Below the pieces are notes generated by a model. It was not told the origin of the DNA and searched no databases. It worked only from the letters and a program-made list of their open reading frames with translations. A DNA stretch of 64,000 bases from Hexactinellida sp. DTS-2022 (lineage: Eukaryota; Porifera; Hexactinellida), in assembly GCA_028753945.1 (NCBI GenBank), contig JAPNXP010000013.1:1488001-1552000 (forward strand), written 5' to 3'. Positions within the stretch are counted from its first letter, which is position 1. The number at the start of each line of letters is the position of its first letter. Shown piece after piece: positions 21,631 to 32,766 of this stretch. The translations under genes were made by a program, and so were the position numbers.

Positions 21631-23914
21631 GGCAATGCTAACAAAATGTCTCCCAAATGGAGATTTTAACTTAAAGGTTTACTGTCCTTGGTAGCAATCG
21701 AATTATTGAAATCTTCTTCTTCTAGATTGTGGCTAACCTCGGTTAAGTTATGGTATTCATGAAGTATATATGATTCTAATGTACAGTGTAACCTTGCTAA
21801 CCGGGGCCTCGATAACCGGGGAGCGGGGAATTCTTTTTTTTATTTCGTCGTTTAATATACAAATGACTCTCTCTAACCGGGGAATTCTCCTAAGCGGGGA
21901 ATGGGGAATGTGATCTGGTTACGACTTCGTATATTACTTTAAATCCTAACCTCGCTAAACGGGGAATTTATAACATAAGTCGAGATGAATAGTATTATTA
22001 CAGTGTCTTACTAATAGTACTTTACTTACTACAAACAATCATTCTACTAGTTTCCCTAAATCTGAAAGTTTCTAGAACACAAATAAGCTACACGGCTAAT
22101 TAGAATTTCCGAAAAAGTCTGTGATGCTTGCCTGAATAAGTGTGCTAAAATATAAGTTTCAATAGAAAGTCAAGACCATAGGAAAATCAATAAATAGAGA
22201 CACCCTCTAACCGGGGACTGGGAATAACTTCAAAATCTGTAGTCCCAAATTCTCCGGTTAACGAGGTTACACTGTATTCATATGGGTTTTCACCTTTGCA
22301 CTTAATGATGTACTCTTAAAAACATAACACAAAGAACTAAATAATATATATATATCAGAGATGTCGGTACAGCGCACAATGAATCCAAGAGAATGTAAAA
22401 ATAGTTTTTTACATCCTTATTTAAATTGAATTTCTTGTATATATGATAAGCTACACTATGCATTAAATGGGCTGAACATAAGTGCAAAACTACTTGGTTT
22501 TCAGTTTCTTCCACATTGTTTACTACTCTACTCCAACACTTATCAAGATAAGAATCGATATCGCACCTAAGAAAAACATTGGATGTACTGTGAATTAAAG
22601 CCCAGCTGAAGTCTATTTCGATTAGTGAAATATTAAGATTACTCCCTAGTATTTTCTTTGCATTTAGGGACCATTTGTGTAAAAAATAAGTGATTTCAGC
22701 GCTTGTGTGTCCGAAAATAATCATCTCTGCTAGCGGAACTGGACAAGTTGTGTATGTAATAAAATACTTTCTTTTGTGACGGTTCAATTTTTCTAATTAT
22801 AGAACCAGTGGAGTCTAAGTGAAGGAATATGCTTTTTTCTTTGAAAGATGTTAAAATTCGAATTTGATCTTCGCTGTATAGATGAAGAATAAATGGATTA
22901 TGTCCTAAAAATTGAATGTAACCGGTAACATGACCACCAATGTTAATGCTCTGATAATACTGTTGTAGACTAATTAATTCAGTCCAATTGTCATTATAAT
23001 ATCTTTGTAAGCTAGATAAATCAAATCTCGCTTTCCGTAAGACTGAAGAACTTCGAATTTTTATTTAAATTGCCATAATTAAGTGCCAAGTCATTATTTT
23101 CGGATGACTCGAATTGATTATAGAAATACCTATTCACAGATGCATCAGTTAGTTCTTTTGCAACTTGAGTTCTTTGCAAATTAGATAAATTATCTGAATG
23201 TTGCTCAGATAAGGCACCAGAAGCTATATACTCTACAATAATAGTATCATTACTATTTAAATCATTTAGCCCCTTCTTGATTAAGAATGTAAATTCTAAA
23301 CAATTACTAAATTTACAAACTGCTTTTGCTCTAAAATAATAAGCATTTTGTTTTCTACTAATTTCCTTATTAATTTTTTTGTATTTAAAACAAAGTACAC
23401 ATACAAAAATACTCTCCATTTTTGTACTGATAAGTTGGTACAATTGTTCGAAAATTTGATACATTTTCTGCATTAGAGTAATACCATTCCATTCCTCTAC
23501 ACTAATCAAAAATTCGCCTCTTATCTCTTCTTTATCCATAAATGGATCAACAGTTAGTTCATTACCTAGTCCTAGAGTATCATCGGTGCCACTAATACAT
23601 CCGAATAGAGTCGGAATTACGAGAATATATGTTCGAAGTCCACCGAGAGAATGAGGTTTTGTGTTTATTAATACTGAGGTTTGTGGCACACTTGAAAACA
23701 AGACAATTTTGAATTTTTCGGATAAAGATGAATGAAATGAGTTCAGTATTCCTAAATTCTCAAGACTAGTTAAAGTAAATTTAATAAATACTTCTAGCTT
23801 TTGAACTGTAAATGCAATATACGAATTATCAAATATTTCTAGTACTTGACACTTGATATTTTCCACATTTATTGCTATTTCTGATACTAAATAGTCTATA
23901 ATATGCCAAACCAT
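21631..23914 (-). pseudogene. DDE-OTU transposase, N-terminal half (rest at 35822-37030 +)
   Basis: Reading leftwards on the - strand, ORFs at 23914-23021 and 22787-22302, plus 21783-21631, cover the N-terminal and central part of a large DDE transposase. I cannot place it in a named superfamily with certainty; it looks MULE-related. LHLDSTGSIIRK (about 22825-22790) gives the first Asp and IEIDFSWALIH (about 22625-22593) the second. HLCSAHLMHS (about 22490-22460) is the C-x2-H motif. After a pogo-like MITE (22274-21784) the gene resumes with EYHNLTEVSHNLEEEDF and SPFGRHFVSIA, ending at the Galileo-like insertion. The third acidic residue is in the displaced half. The first 297 codons are unbroken; two or three frame changes follow. 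Its 5' side is cut at 23912 by a P element. Confidence 0.7.
21784..22274. mobile_element. pogo-like MITE, 491 bp, TA TSD
   Basis: Left end CAGTGTAACCTTGCTAACCG and right end CCGGTTAACGAGGTTACACTG are inverted copies, flanked by TA (21782-21783 and 22275-22276). Several internal CTAACCGGGGA units. It sits inside the DDE-OTU pseudogene. Confidence 0.8.
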
Positions 23915-26550
23915 AGCCTACTCTATATATGTCCTGACAGTAACCTAGAATATGTGGACCAAGGATGAAGGAGAAGATGGTAATATTTATCCAACCACAA
24001 TATTTAATTTCAAAAATAATAATCATAATCAACCACATTAATTAGAAATATTCTTGAAATATATACAATTATTGATCAGATTTTAATCCAAACTCTTCTA
24101 TTGACGTAAAATCTCATCCTTTTAATTTCGCTTTGGTATTTTATTCATATTAGCTTCTATTCATGCCTAACTCGTGTTCTGTCCCCGGATGCAAGAGCAA
24201 CTACAACCCAAATGGCAATGTTCCTTGTGTTCAAGATGCCTCAAAATCCACCAACCCTGAATCATGCCTGGACATACGCTCTTCGTCGCGAGGATATCGG
24301 TGACCTGAAGGTGGTCTATGTATGTATCAACCATTTTCAGAAAGAAGACATAGACTACACTTTCCAAGTCCCAAGAGGAGATAGTACTTTCACTGAAGCA
24401 CCGTGGGCAAAGCCAAAGCTGAAGGAAGGCGCTGTACCAAGTTTGCTGCCCGGCTGCCCAGCGTATTGCTCATCCAAACCTTACAAACGGAATCGCTTCT
24501 CATACGATGCAAAAGAGGAAGAATTGATGAACCAAACACTCCAACTCAGCTTGAGATCCGAGAGTCAAGAGAAAGAGAAGTTTGTGGTAACTCTCCACAG
24601 GACTTGAAAGATAAGTTAACCTTGATTTCTTTACCTTATAGTTGGTTGGTGTGGTTCCGTAATGAGAGTAACATAACGTTTGTTCTCGCTAAAATGGCTG
24701 AAAAAATATCTCAGTAGATTTGTACCTTGAAATCAATGCTTATTTACCCACCTCAGCCTATTTTAATAGACAGAGTATATCCGTTTCCATTGCTGCAATT
24801 AGTGACATCCGAGAAATTGAATCTGTTTTGCAGGAACTTGCTTTAAAATCAACTCTAGTTCTTATTATGATTATCCCCTTAAGTTCGGTTGTGCATCCTT
24901 TGAAGATGTATGTCAATTATATAATTCAGAAGAACAAGTTTATCCAAGTTAGCTCCTCATTTGACTATGGAGTCATGTTTTCCGTCTAGCATAGAGCGTC
25001 AAAATGTAAAACTGGTTTCGAAAGTCGTTAACTAATTAACAATATCTGCGCTAACTATCCAGAATATAGAAATAATACTCCGGAGTTTGTTGATACCCTT
25101 CTTACTGTTTGGAAATTATTCAACGTTAACACACCATTTAAAGGAATACGTTTGAACGATATTTCTCTAGACCTTTGACTTTTAATGACGAGCGATTTCT
25201 ATTTTGACTCATGTAGTTTTGTTTAGATGCTTGGCAAACTTTACCAGAAAAAATTGGCAAACTGAGTAAACAAACATACACCAGTTTAGACATGCTTGTA
25301 TTACCTTACCACAAATTACCAATCATTTGACTCAATCTTATGGCTTTACATATGTGTTGTCCTCCTTTCTACAGACGGATCCCTTGGAACACCATTTCGG
25401 TCTATACCGTATGATGTCGGGTTCTAATTATCACATCTCCTATCTTGAAATCCTTGAACGGAGCGTCGACTTAAACTTTCTAGCATAATCAAACATATTT
25501 ACTGACCAACAAGACACTTCCTTTCAATCTATTCAGTCATTTGTTAAGTCATTTTCTTCTCCATATAGCGTATTCAACTACTGATGGTGAGTTCAATTTG
25601 GAGCCATTTCTTGATGCGATTAATGATCTATCAACAATTGATTGTGGTTCACAGTTGCTTCAATCATTAGCCTTTATTGCAGGCTATACTGTCCATCAGT
25701 ACCTGAACGAACAAAACCGTGTCATGTCTGTACATATGCTAACAGTTGATAAATAATTTCTCCTTGCTGGACTCTCAGTATAAACTTCTGCCGCTAACGT
25801 ACCGTGGCGGACTTAAGTATCCATCTGAGCCAGTTTTAAATTCCATATTTATTATATGGAAGACCTTTTGTGCCATCGAAAACAATAAAGAGCTGATGGC
25901 GAAGCTTGTAAGTGGACCTTCTAGAAAAATACTAGTTGTACTCACGTTGATGTATTTGAAAGATAGCGATAATCGTGACCCAAGTATTTGGAAGTCTACT
26001 TGTATTAGCTGTGGTGTGTTTAGTTGGAACATCTTATCGAAGCTCGTCTTAACTGCAGCGAATTGTTTTCTTGTAAACATTAACAAAGTTAAGAATTATA
26101 ACTCGCTGGTTCTTTCAAAAAGTATAGAAAGCGTAAATTTAAGAAATTCTCTTAATTATGTGTCTACTTATTTGTATTTACCATGATTTGTATTACTCTG
26201 TTATTCTTATTTCTATTATGTAGTTAAGTGTGTCATGTGTCACTGCTAGAGCCAGAGAGAGAAAGAGAAGAGAGGAAAGAAAGCAAATAATTGTGTATTA
26301 TTTACTGTATATTAATATAGAAATTGTACTGTTTGTGTTTATTATTACTATTAAATTATGAAAATCCAATCACCGTTCTCATTACAGCTAATACTAATCA
26401 CGAGCTAGCAGGGCTGAGTTATGTTTACGACCTAGAGACCCATAAGGAATTTAGTAGTTCAATATAGAAAACATTAAAAAATTAAAATTTCCCATCTTCT
26501 TGTGCATCCCTGGTACATCTACTGTCAGGCCATATATAGAGTAGGCTATG
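23913..26550 (+). mobile_element. P-type element copy A, 2.6 kb, 8-bp TSD GCCAAACC
   Basis: Left terminus ATAGCCTACTCTATATATG and right terminus CATATATAGAGTAGGCTATG are inverted over about 31 bp with one mismatch (starting at 23912). GCCAAACC occurs at 23905-23912 and 26551-26558, the 8-bp duplication expected of P elements. It is inserted in the DDE-OTU pseudogene. Copies B and C share the same terminal sequence. Confidence 0.85.
24163..26186 (+). pseudogene. THAP/P-type transposase of copy A, internally deleted
   Basis: The THAP finger starts MPNSCSVPGCKSNYNP at 24163. After a frame change it continues VFKMPQNPP…LRREDIGDLKVVYVCINHFQKED, so the C-x4-C and C-x2-H ligands are all still encoded. 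A RPKLKEGAVPSLLPGCP-like linker follows (the copy has AKPKLKEGAVPS). The region with the first catalytic Asp (MDEIHVK in sister copies) is missing: after SDIREIESVLQELALK (about 24800-24845) the sequence jumps to ERQNVKLV. LQTDPLEHHFGLYRMMSG (about 25370-25418) keeps the catalytic Glu. The C-terminal ORFs 25541-25756 and 25746-26186 hold LSFIAGYTVHQYL-like and SGPSRKILVVLTLMYL motifs. It could not make active transposase. Confidence 0.8.
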
Positions 26551-26639
26551 GCCAAACCAACCATAAAATTGGTCAATTTGCAACCAGGGTTGATTTTGAA
26601 GATGAAATTATTAATAACCCATAATGTATATATTCACTA

Positions 26640-29600
26640 ATGTACATATATAAACATTTATCTAAAAATTTGTATTTCCCCTATTATCTCGTTATTTCTC
26701 ACTATTTCTCTTTATTAATCCACATTTCTGATACTTTCCAATCTGTTTCTGGTAACCTAGCTATTATCATGCGCAACAACTGTTCTGCACCAGGTTGTAA
26801 AAGCAATTATGACCCAACCGACAGAATACCTGTGTTCAAGATGCCACAGACGCCGGATTAACTGAGACAATGCTTGGTTACGAGCGCTACACAGAGATGA
26901 TATTGATAAACTGAAAGTCGTGTACGTGTGCTCAAAACATTTTAGAGAAGATGAAGTCGAAACAACACAGAAAGTTCCCAATGGAGACGGAAGTTATCGA
27001 GAAATACCAAGAAACCGTCCTAAGCTGAAAGATGGAGCTGTGCCAACTATTTTACCAGGATGTCCACGGTACTATTCATCTCATACTGCCACCAAACGCA
27101 CACGTCTATCTCTAGAGGACAATGATGACGAACTTATCTATCAAGCAGTTAAACTAAGTCTAGAGTCAGATGTCGAAGAGAATGAAAAGTTCAAGATCCA
27201 CAGTTTCCATGATTTACAAGCTAAGTTACCCTTACTCTCAATTGCTAGTATATGGTCTACGTGGTATCCTGACGAATATACATTAATTTTTATGCGTCCT
27301 CGTATAGATAGTTGTAAGATTGAAGTTAATACGTACTTATCGGTAAATTTTGACTTTTCCGTCAAAGTTTTTCATAATGGTGTAAATCTTCCAATTTCTA
27401 TCGTAACGCTATGTGATGTTCGACAAATTGATTCGCTTCTAATTGAAATTTCTATTCCGCCATCTGCACCCAAAATCTCTGAGAATATTTCCACTAATTT
27501 TGATAACACATCTCATATCGCATCTGCGGAAAGTCATATCCAACAAGTTATTGATAACATGTACGACGGTAAATCTGATGATGACTTGGTTCCTTGTCCT
27601 GAAGTTTCAAGGCTCCAGTTTGTTCTTTGTCAGCTTCGAAATAGTCTTGTTCCAAAAAAGAGGCGGAGGTATAACGTATTGACGCAGATCTTAGCTCTTA
27701 AAACACATCTCATTTCTCCTGCTTTTTATCACTATCTACAGAGCATGTCTTGCATTTCTCTTCCTCATTCCAATACCTTACAAAAATTGTATTCATCTTT
27801 TGGACTTGAAAATGAATTCTTTATGTTTCTTAAAGAATCCACACATTCCTTTTCTCAGGAACAGAGGCATGTCATTATTCAAATGGATGAAATTCACGTG
27901 AAATCTGATATTTCTTATAAAGGAGGGAGATTGTTTGCTTCAAACCTCGATCCAGATAATCCTACCAAGACAGTTTTCGCTATCATGGTGTCGAGTCTGT
28001 ATAAGAAATGGTCTTGTATTGTTCGTCTACTCCCATGTGCTTCTGAAACAGCTGGAAAGTTCATGATGTTGAAGATTGTGGCTTGTTCGTTGAAATCATC
28101 TCCACTGACAACTACCCCCTTAATGTGAAACTTTTCAAATTGTTTTCCCCTAATAGAAAGCTGGAGACTCGAGTACCACACCCTTGTGATATAAGCAGAG
28201 GTCTTTTCCTTACATTTGACTTCGTACATATTCTGAAAACTATTCGCAATAATTGGTTGAATCAACAAACTGATAATAAGCTCTTTTCTTATCCTGAGTT
28301 GAACTGTATTTCTATTGACCAATGCGCTTATCCATTGAAAATCTGTCATGCTTCTTTCCGTGATATCCGTATACTATATAATTCTGAGAGAGATAGCCTT
28401 GCTAAACTTGCCACTCGTTTGACTTCTAAGGCTTGTTATCCATCCAATTTAGAACGTCAAAATGTTAAGTTGGTCCTAAAAGTAGTACACGAATCTACAA
28501 TTGCTGCTCTAGCTATCCAGGATGAGCAGCGTTCTCCTGCATTCAAATGCAACACTTCTGATTTCGTTGGAATTCTCCTATCTCTCTCGAAAATTTTCAA
28601 TATCAATATGCCATATAAACATATCAGGTGGAACGACCCATTGTCTAATCCAATAAGATTTAACGATGAGCGTTTTCTCTTACTGACTAGGATTGTCTAT
28701 TGGCTAGAAGCTTGGGAGCCACTGTCTGGGAAAGGTGGCAAATTAAGCAAGCAGACGTTTACCAGCTTCAAACAAGCATGCCTCGTGTTGCCACAGATAG
28801 CAAATTTTCTAACTCAGGACTGTGGGTTTTCATACCTCTTGACATCTTTCTTGCAGACTGATCCATTGGAACATCATTTTGGACTATATCGTATGATGTC
28901 AGGAGCTAATTATCATGTTTCCTATCTTCAGATCTTAGAATCAAAAAGTCGTCTTAAAGTATCCAATATACTACGTCTATTTTCCAATCAGAATGATTCT
29001 AGTACTTCTTTGCAGGAGTTCATTCAATCATTTTCACCATCGGATAGCGCAGATTCTACCAGTGAAGTTGACCTTGATCCTTTCTTGAGCGCTATATCAG
29101 ACCTCTCAGCCATTGACAGAAAATTTCAGGTACTTCAGTCATTAGCCTTTATTGCTGGCTATTCAGTACATCAACACTTGAAACGTAGTCAACCATGTCG
29201 TATATGCCTGGATTCTTTGACTATTGAAAGAGATTTACTCATCGATGAATCTGATACTATATCTAAGTTCAAACTATTAGAACTCTCTGATCGAGGAGGT
29301 TTGAAATATCCATCGGAGGTAGTCCTATAATCTATTGTCACTGTTTGGAAGATCTTTATTTGCATATAAAATGATAGCGAACTAATGGAGATATTTGTGA
29401 AAGGTCATTGTAGAAAAATTCTTGTTGACTTATCTATGAATGTATTATTAGATGCTGATGGTTGTAAATAATGGAGAGAGAAGTGTTCATCTTGTAGTGT
29501 GAATGGTTCCCATGTCCATCAGAAGCTTGTATTCGTAGCTGGGAATTGTTTCTTAGCGAATAAGGTTAAAAATTACAATTATATGGTGATTTTCAAGAAT

Positions 29601-30129
29601 ACTGAGAAGCGAAAGTTTAAAAAATTCCATTAAAGCATAGGTATTCATGTGTGTATTCTTAGTTGATTTGATTTTGTGTATTGTTAATTGGAACCACAAA
29701 TATATTTTATCATTTTACACTAGGTAACAGAAAGATTTAGTGATGTTCCCGTCAGAATAATAAATAGCTTGAGAAGTTCGATGCTGTTGCGAGATGTTTG
29801 ATGAAACTAATGAGTGATGAATGTACCGTGTTGCCTCTTATAATGTATTTGTGACCTGTAATTGTAAAATTATGTCTATAACTATTAAATATATGTTGAA
29901 TTATATATTAATATTAAATCAGCTGTGTTCAATTTTAGTATGCTTATGGGGTGGAAACCGTATTATCAGTGATATGATGGTTCTAAAGCTCTTAGAAAGG
30001 TTTAACTGACTAAAAATATACATCTTCTCTAAATTTGCTATTGCCTGTATTTTATCGTTTATATCGGCTAACACATCCCTGGTCCAAAATCCACATTTTG
30101 ATCTTAGGCCTTATGTATAGTAGGCTATG
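26640..30129 (+). mobile_element. P-type element copy B
   Basis: The right terminus …TTATGTATAGTAGGCTATG ends at 30129 and matches copies A and C, including the subterminal CATCCCTGGT at 30075. No left terminus could be found between copy A and the gene, so the left border is approximate and that end is probably lost. Confidence 0.6.
26769..29632 (+). pseudogene. THAP/P-type transposase of copy B, nearly full length
   Basis: The most complete THAP-to-C-terminus gene of the family here. The THAP finger starts MRNNCSAPGCKSNYDPTD at 26769 and ends VYVCSKHFRED. An in-frame TAA lies at 26859-26861 and a frame change directly after it. The long ORF 26920-28128 carries the linker PTILPGCPRYYSS and coiled region, then IIQMDEIHVKSD (first Asp, about 27880). 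A frame change near 28060 leads to ORF 28083-29330 with ISTDNYPLNV (second Asp), FDFVHILKTIRNNWL and LQTDPLEHHFGLYRMMSG (Glu, about 28865). A TAA at 29328-29330 comes before the C-terminal GLKYPSE/KILVDL region, which runs to about 29632 with further stops. All three catalytic acids are retained but about five breaks make it dead. Confidence 0.85.
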
Positions 30130-30554
30130 GTTAAAGTAATTTGGAAAAATCGCGGGAGGAAATGCCCCCAGACCCCCTTATTAGCTCGCTTCACTCACTC
30201 AGGACCAGTGCTCTACAAATTAGATGGTTTGGTGGCGTTAGCCACCAAAATCCCTTTAAAGCCACCAAATTTAAACTTTGGTGGCTTAAATAATCCACCA
30301 ATAATTGTGGAATTATTTGATGTTGTGTGGATTATATTACATTGTTCGTTGAATTATTGGTTATTTTAATATTAGTGTTGTTTTAAGACATCAGAAGTTT
30401 TCCAAGCCATCAGGGGTTTGTTAAACGGACCGTTGATAATTCTTTGGCCACCAGAAAAAGTGAAGTTGTGGCTTAATTAGCCACCATCTAAATTTTATTT
30501 TGTCGAGCACTGCTCAGGACCCCCCCAATCAAAAACCCTGGCTACGCCCCTGAG
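30130..30554 (-). mobile_element. hAT-like remnant with a nested hAT MITE
   Basis: The end at 30530-30551 (reverse complement CAGGGGCGTAGCCAGGG) is a classic hAT terminus. The opposite end near 30140-30180 (GGAAATGCCCCCAGACCCCC) is unclear. Split by the element at 30206-30512. Confidence 0.45.
30206..30512. mobile_element. hAT-type MITE, 307 bp, 8-bp TSD CTCAGGAC
   Basis: Left end CAGTGCTCTACAAATTAGAT and right end …TTTTGTCGAGCACTG are inverted copies. CTCAGGAC flanks both sides (30198-30205 and 30513-30520). Internally GGTGGC/GCCACC occurs many times in both orientations, giving strong secondary structure. Confidence 0.85.
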
Positions 30555-32766
30555 TATACTGTATATTTTAATCACATACAGTGAGTAAAAACTTAGCAAG
30601 AACCAAATATTTTCTAATACAAAAATTTTCGGCTATTCAAAACAAACTCCACTTAATTAGGACTAGCACAGAATATACCGCGTATAATCTAGGCTAGGAC
30701 AGATTAACTTCGGGTATAATTTGGGCTAGCCCAGATAATACCCCAAAGGAGTGAAAGGGCTTTTCACTCCTTTGTATTGATGAATAATAATCAGATATCA
30801 AATCGACACAATGGAATGTTAGAAATGTATGGCTAGTCAGACTGGAAAAAATATCTGATTGGATGAATGAACTTACTCTCGATCAATTAAAATGCAGTAT
30901 CAGATGGGCATTCTATAATGTACACTCAACAATTGATAGAGACACTAAATTCCATTTATACTAAATACATGTAGCTGATAATCCATACTGGAAAACCCTT
31001 GAATCTAATTAGTAAACTTTGTTAACTTAAGATAGAAGATGTAAATATGATTCATAGATATTTAAACTTGTTCCCAGAAACCACATTCCCCATCCTCCAG
31101 GCAATTATTAAGTCTGTAATCCTTACCAATTCCTCAATGAATTCCGAATAAAAATCCAAAATTGAAGCTGTGCCGACGCATGTTCCTTTGGTGGCACTAT
31201 ATTTTGGTGGTGGTTTATTGATAGTCCCTCCAAAGCAAAATGTTGTCGGAACAGCTGCAATTTTTTTCGCCATGTCATCATCACTATGAAGGTGTTAAAG
31301 TATTTCAGAAAGGTGTTTCAAAAGGCAACGACCCTTAGTTAGTTGGAAGTTTCGTTTTAGCTCACTTCATTTAAAGATATTCAAGTTTCTGTAGAATATA
31401 ATAATTGATGAGTCAGGATTTTTTATGTGCGTGTTGGGTGATCACCCAACAACAACCAAATACCCATTCGAATTATATAATTCACAAATTTGTAAAAACA
31501 CATTTTTTTAACGATCTCATCATCACCTCAAGGTGTCAGGACCCATTTGTAGAGGTGTTACGTGGCATAAGGATCAATTGATAAATTGGAAGTTTGTTTT
31601 TATCTTATATCATTTAAGAGATAAATGAAATTTAGCTAATCAGTATAATAATTTAACACCATTATTATGTACAGCAAAATAAATTAAGTTCAATTATTTG
31701 AAATAATTATTAATCTAAATTGAATTTCACCTTAATATTTGAATTCAGCGCACGCGCACTCGATAATCCCAATAATCTAATCGGAACCGTCTCTTTAAGT
31801 TAAACACAGAGCGGATTAATTATAATTTAATTAATTTTAATATGTCATTACCCATTGTTTGAATATCCTGAAATGGTTCTGAAATTGAATAACTGTTGAG
31901 TGAAAGTGAATTTTCATAATAGAGAAAACTTTAATACAACTATGATTTAGAAATTGATTTATATAGAGCTGATATTGAATTAAATTGAATTATTCATATA
32001 AATAGAATACTTTATTGTAACTATGATATCAGAAATTGATTTGTATAGTGATAGCTATTGAAAATGAAAATTAATTATTCATATATACTAGAATTCTTTA
32101 TTGTAATTATGATATCAACAATAACTTGAATCGAAATAACACTGAATCTAATTGAATTATTCATAAATAGTAGATCTTCACCGAAACCACGAAATAATTG
32201 CATGATTGAATATTAATGAATTTACGATTTTAGAAAGTTAAGGGAGAATTGTGGCAACTTTGAGCCTAATTATCAGGAAAATGTGGACGAATTTAAAAAA
32301 ACTTGAAGAGCTATCAGTTCCAAAATACTTTTCTGAAACTAATGATTGGAATTTTTTTCTTGTTATTGCTTTTATTTTCTTATGGGACGAAAAAACCCGT
32401 TAAAAGACTTGAGAAAATTTTTAACGTCCGTTAAAGTTTTTCTCAAGTCGAAATTGAAAAATCAGGCCAAGAAGTGCACATTATAAAACAACCAGAAACT
32501 ATTCTGAAAATCTCAGAGCTCTAGCACTTATGGTTTAACCTGGGGAGGCGACAAGGAGAAATAAAACAAAATCCAAGGCAGTAAGAATAGAACTGGGCCA
32601 CTATGCTATAGTAGAGAAGGCACAGTAAAAACACATAAAACCCACGTGATTAAATATACTGCATAAGATAACAAATCGCTATTACTTGTGCAAGTAATCA
32701 CCAACCAAGGTTTCTTTGTTACGCATGGATTTGACATTGAGCAGTAGAAAGATATTTTGTGTGAGT
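30555..32766. other. No gene; a direct repeat pair
   Basis: Segments 31269-31390 and 31505-31640 are diverged direct copies (CATCATCAC…AAGGTGT…ATTGGAAGTTT). A reverse-oriented relative lies at 48065-48180. GTTGGGTGATCACCCAAC (about 31434-31451) is a perfect palindrome. The rest is AT-rich with only short open frames. Confidence 0.45.
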
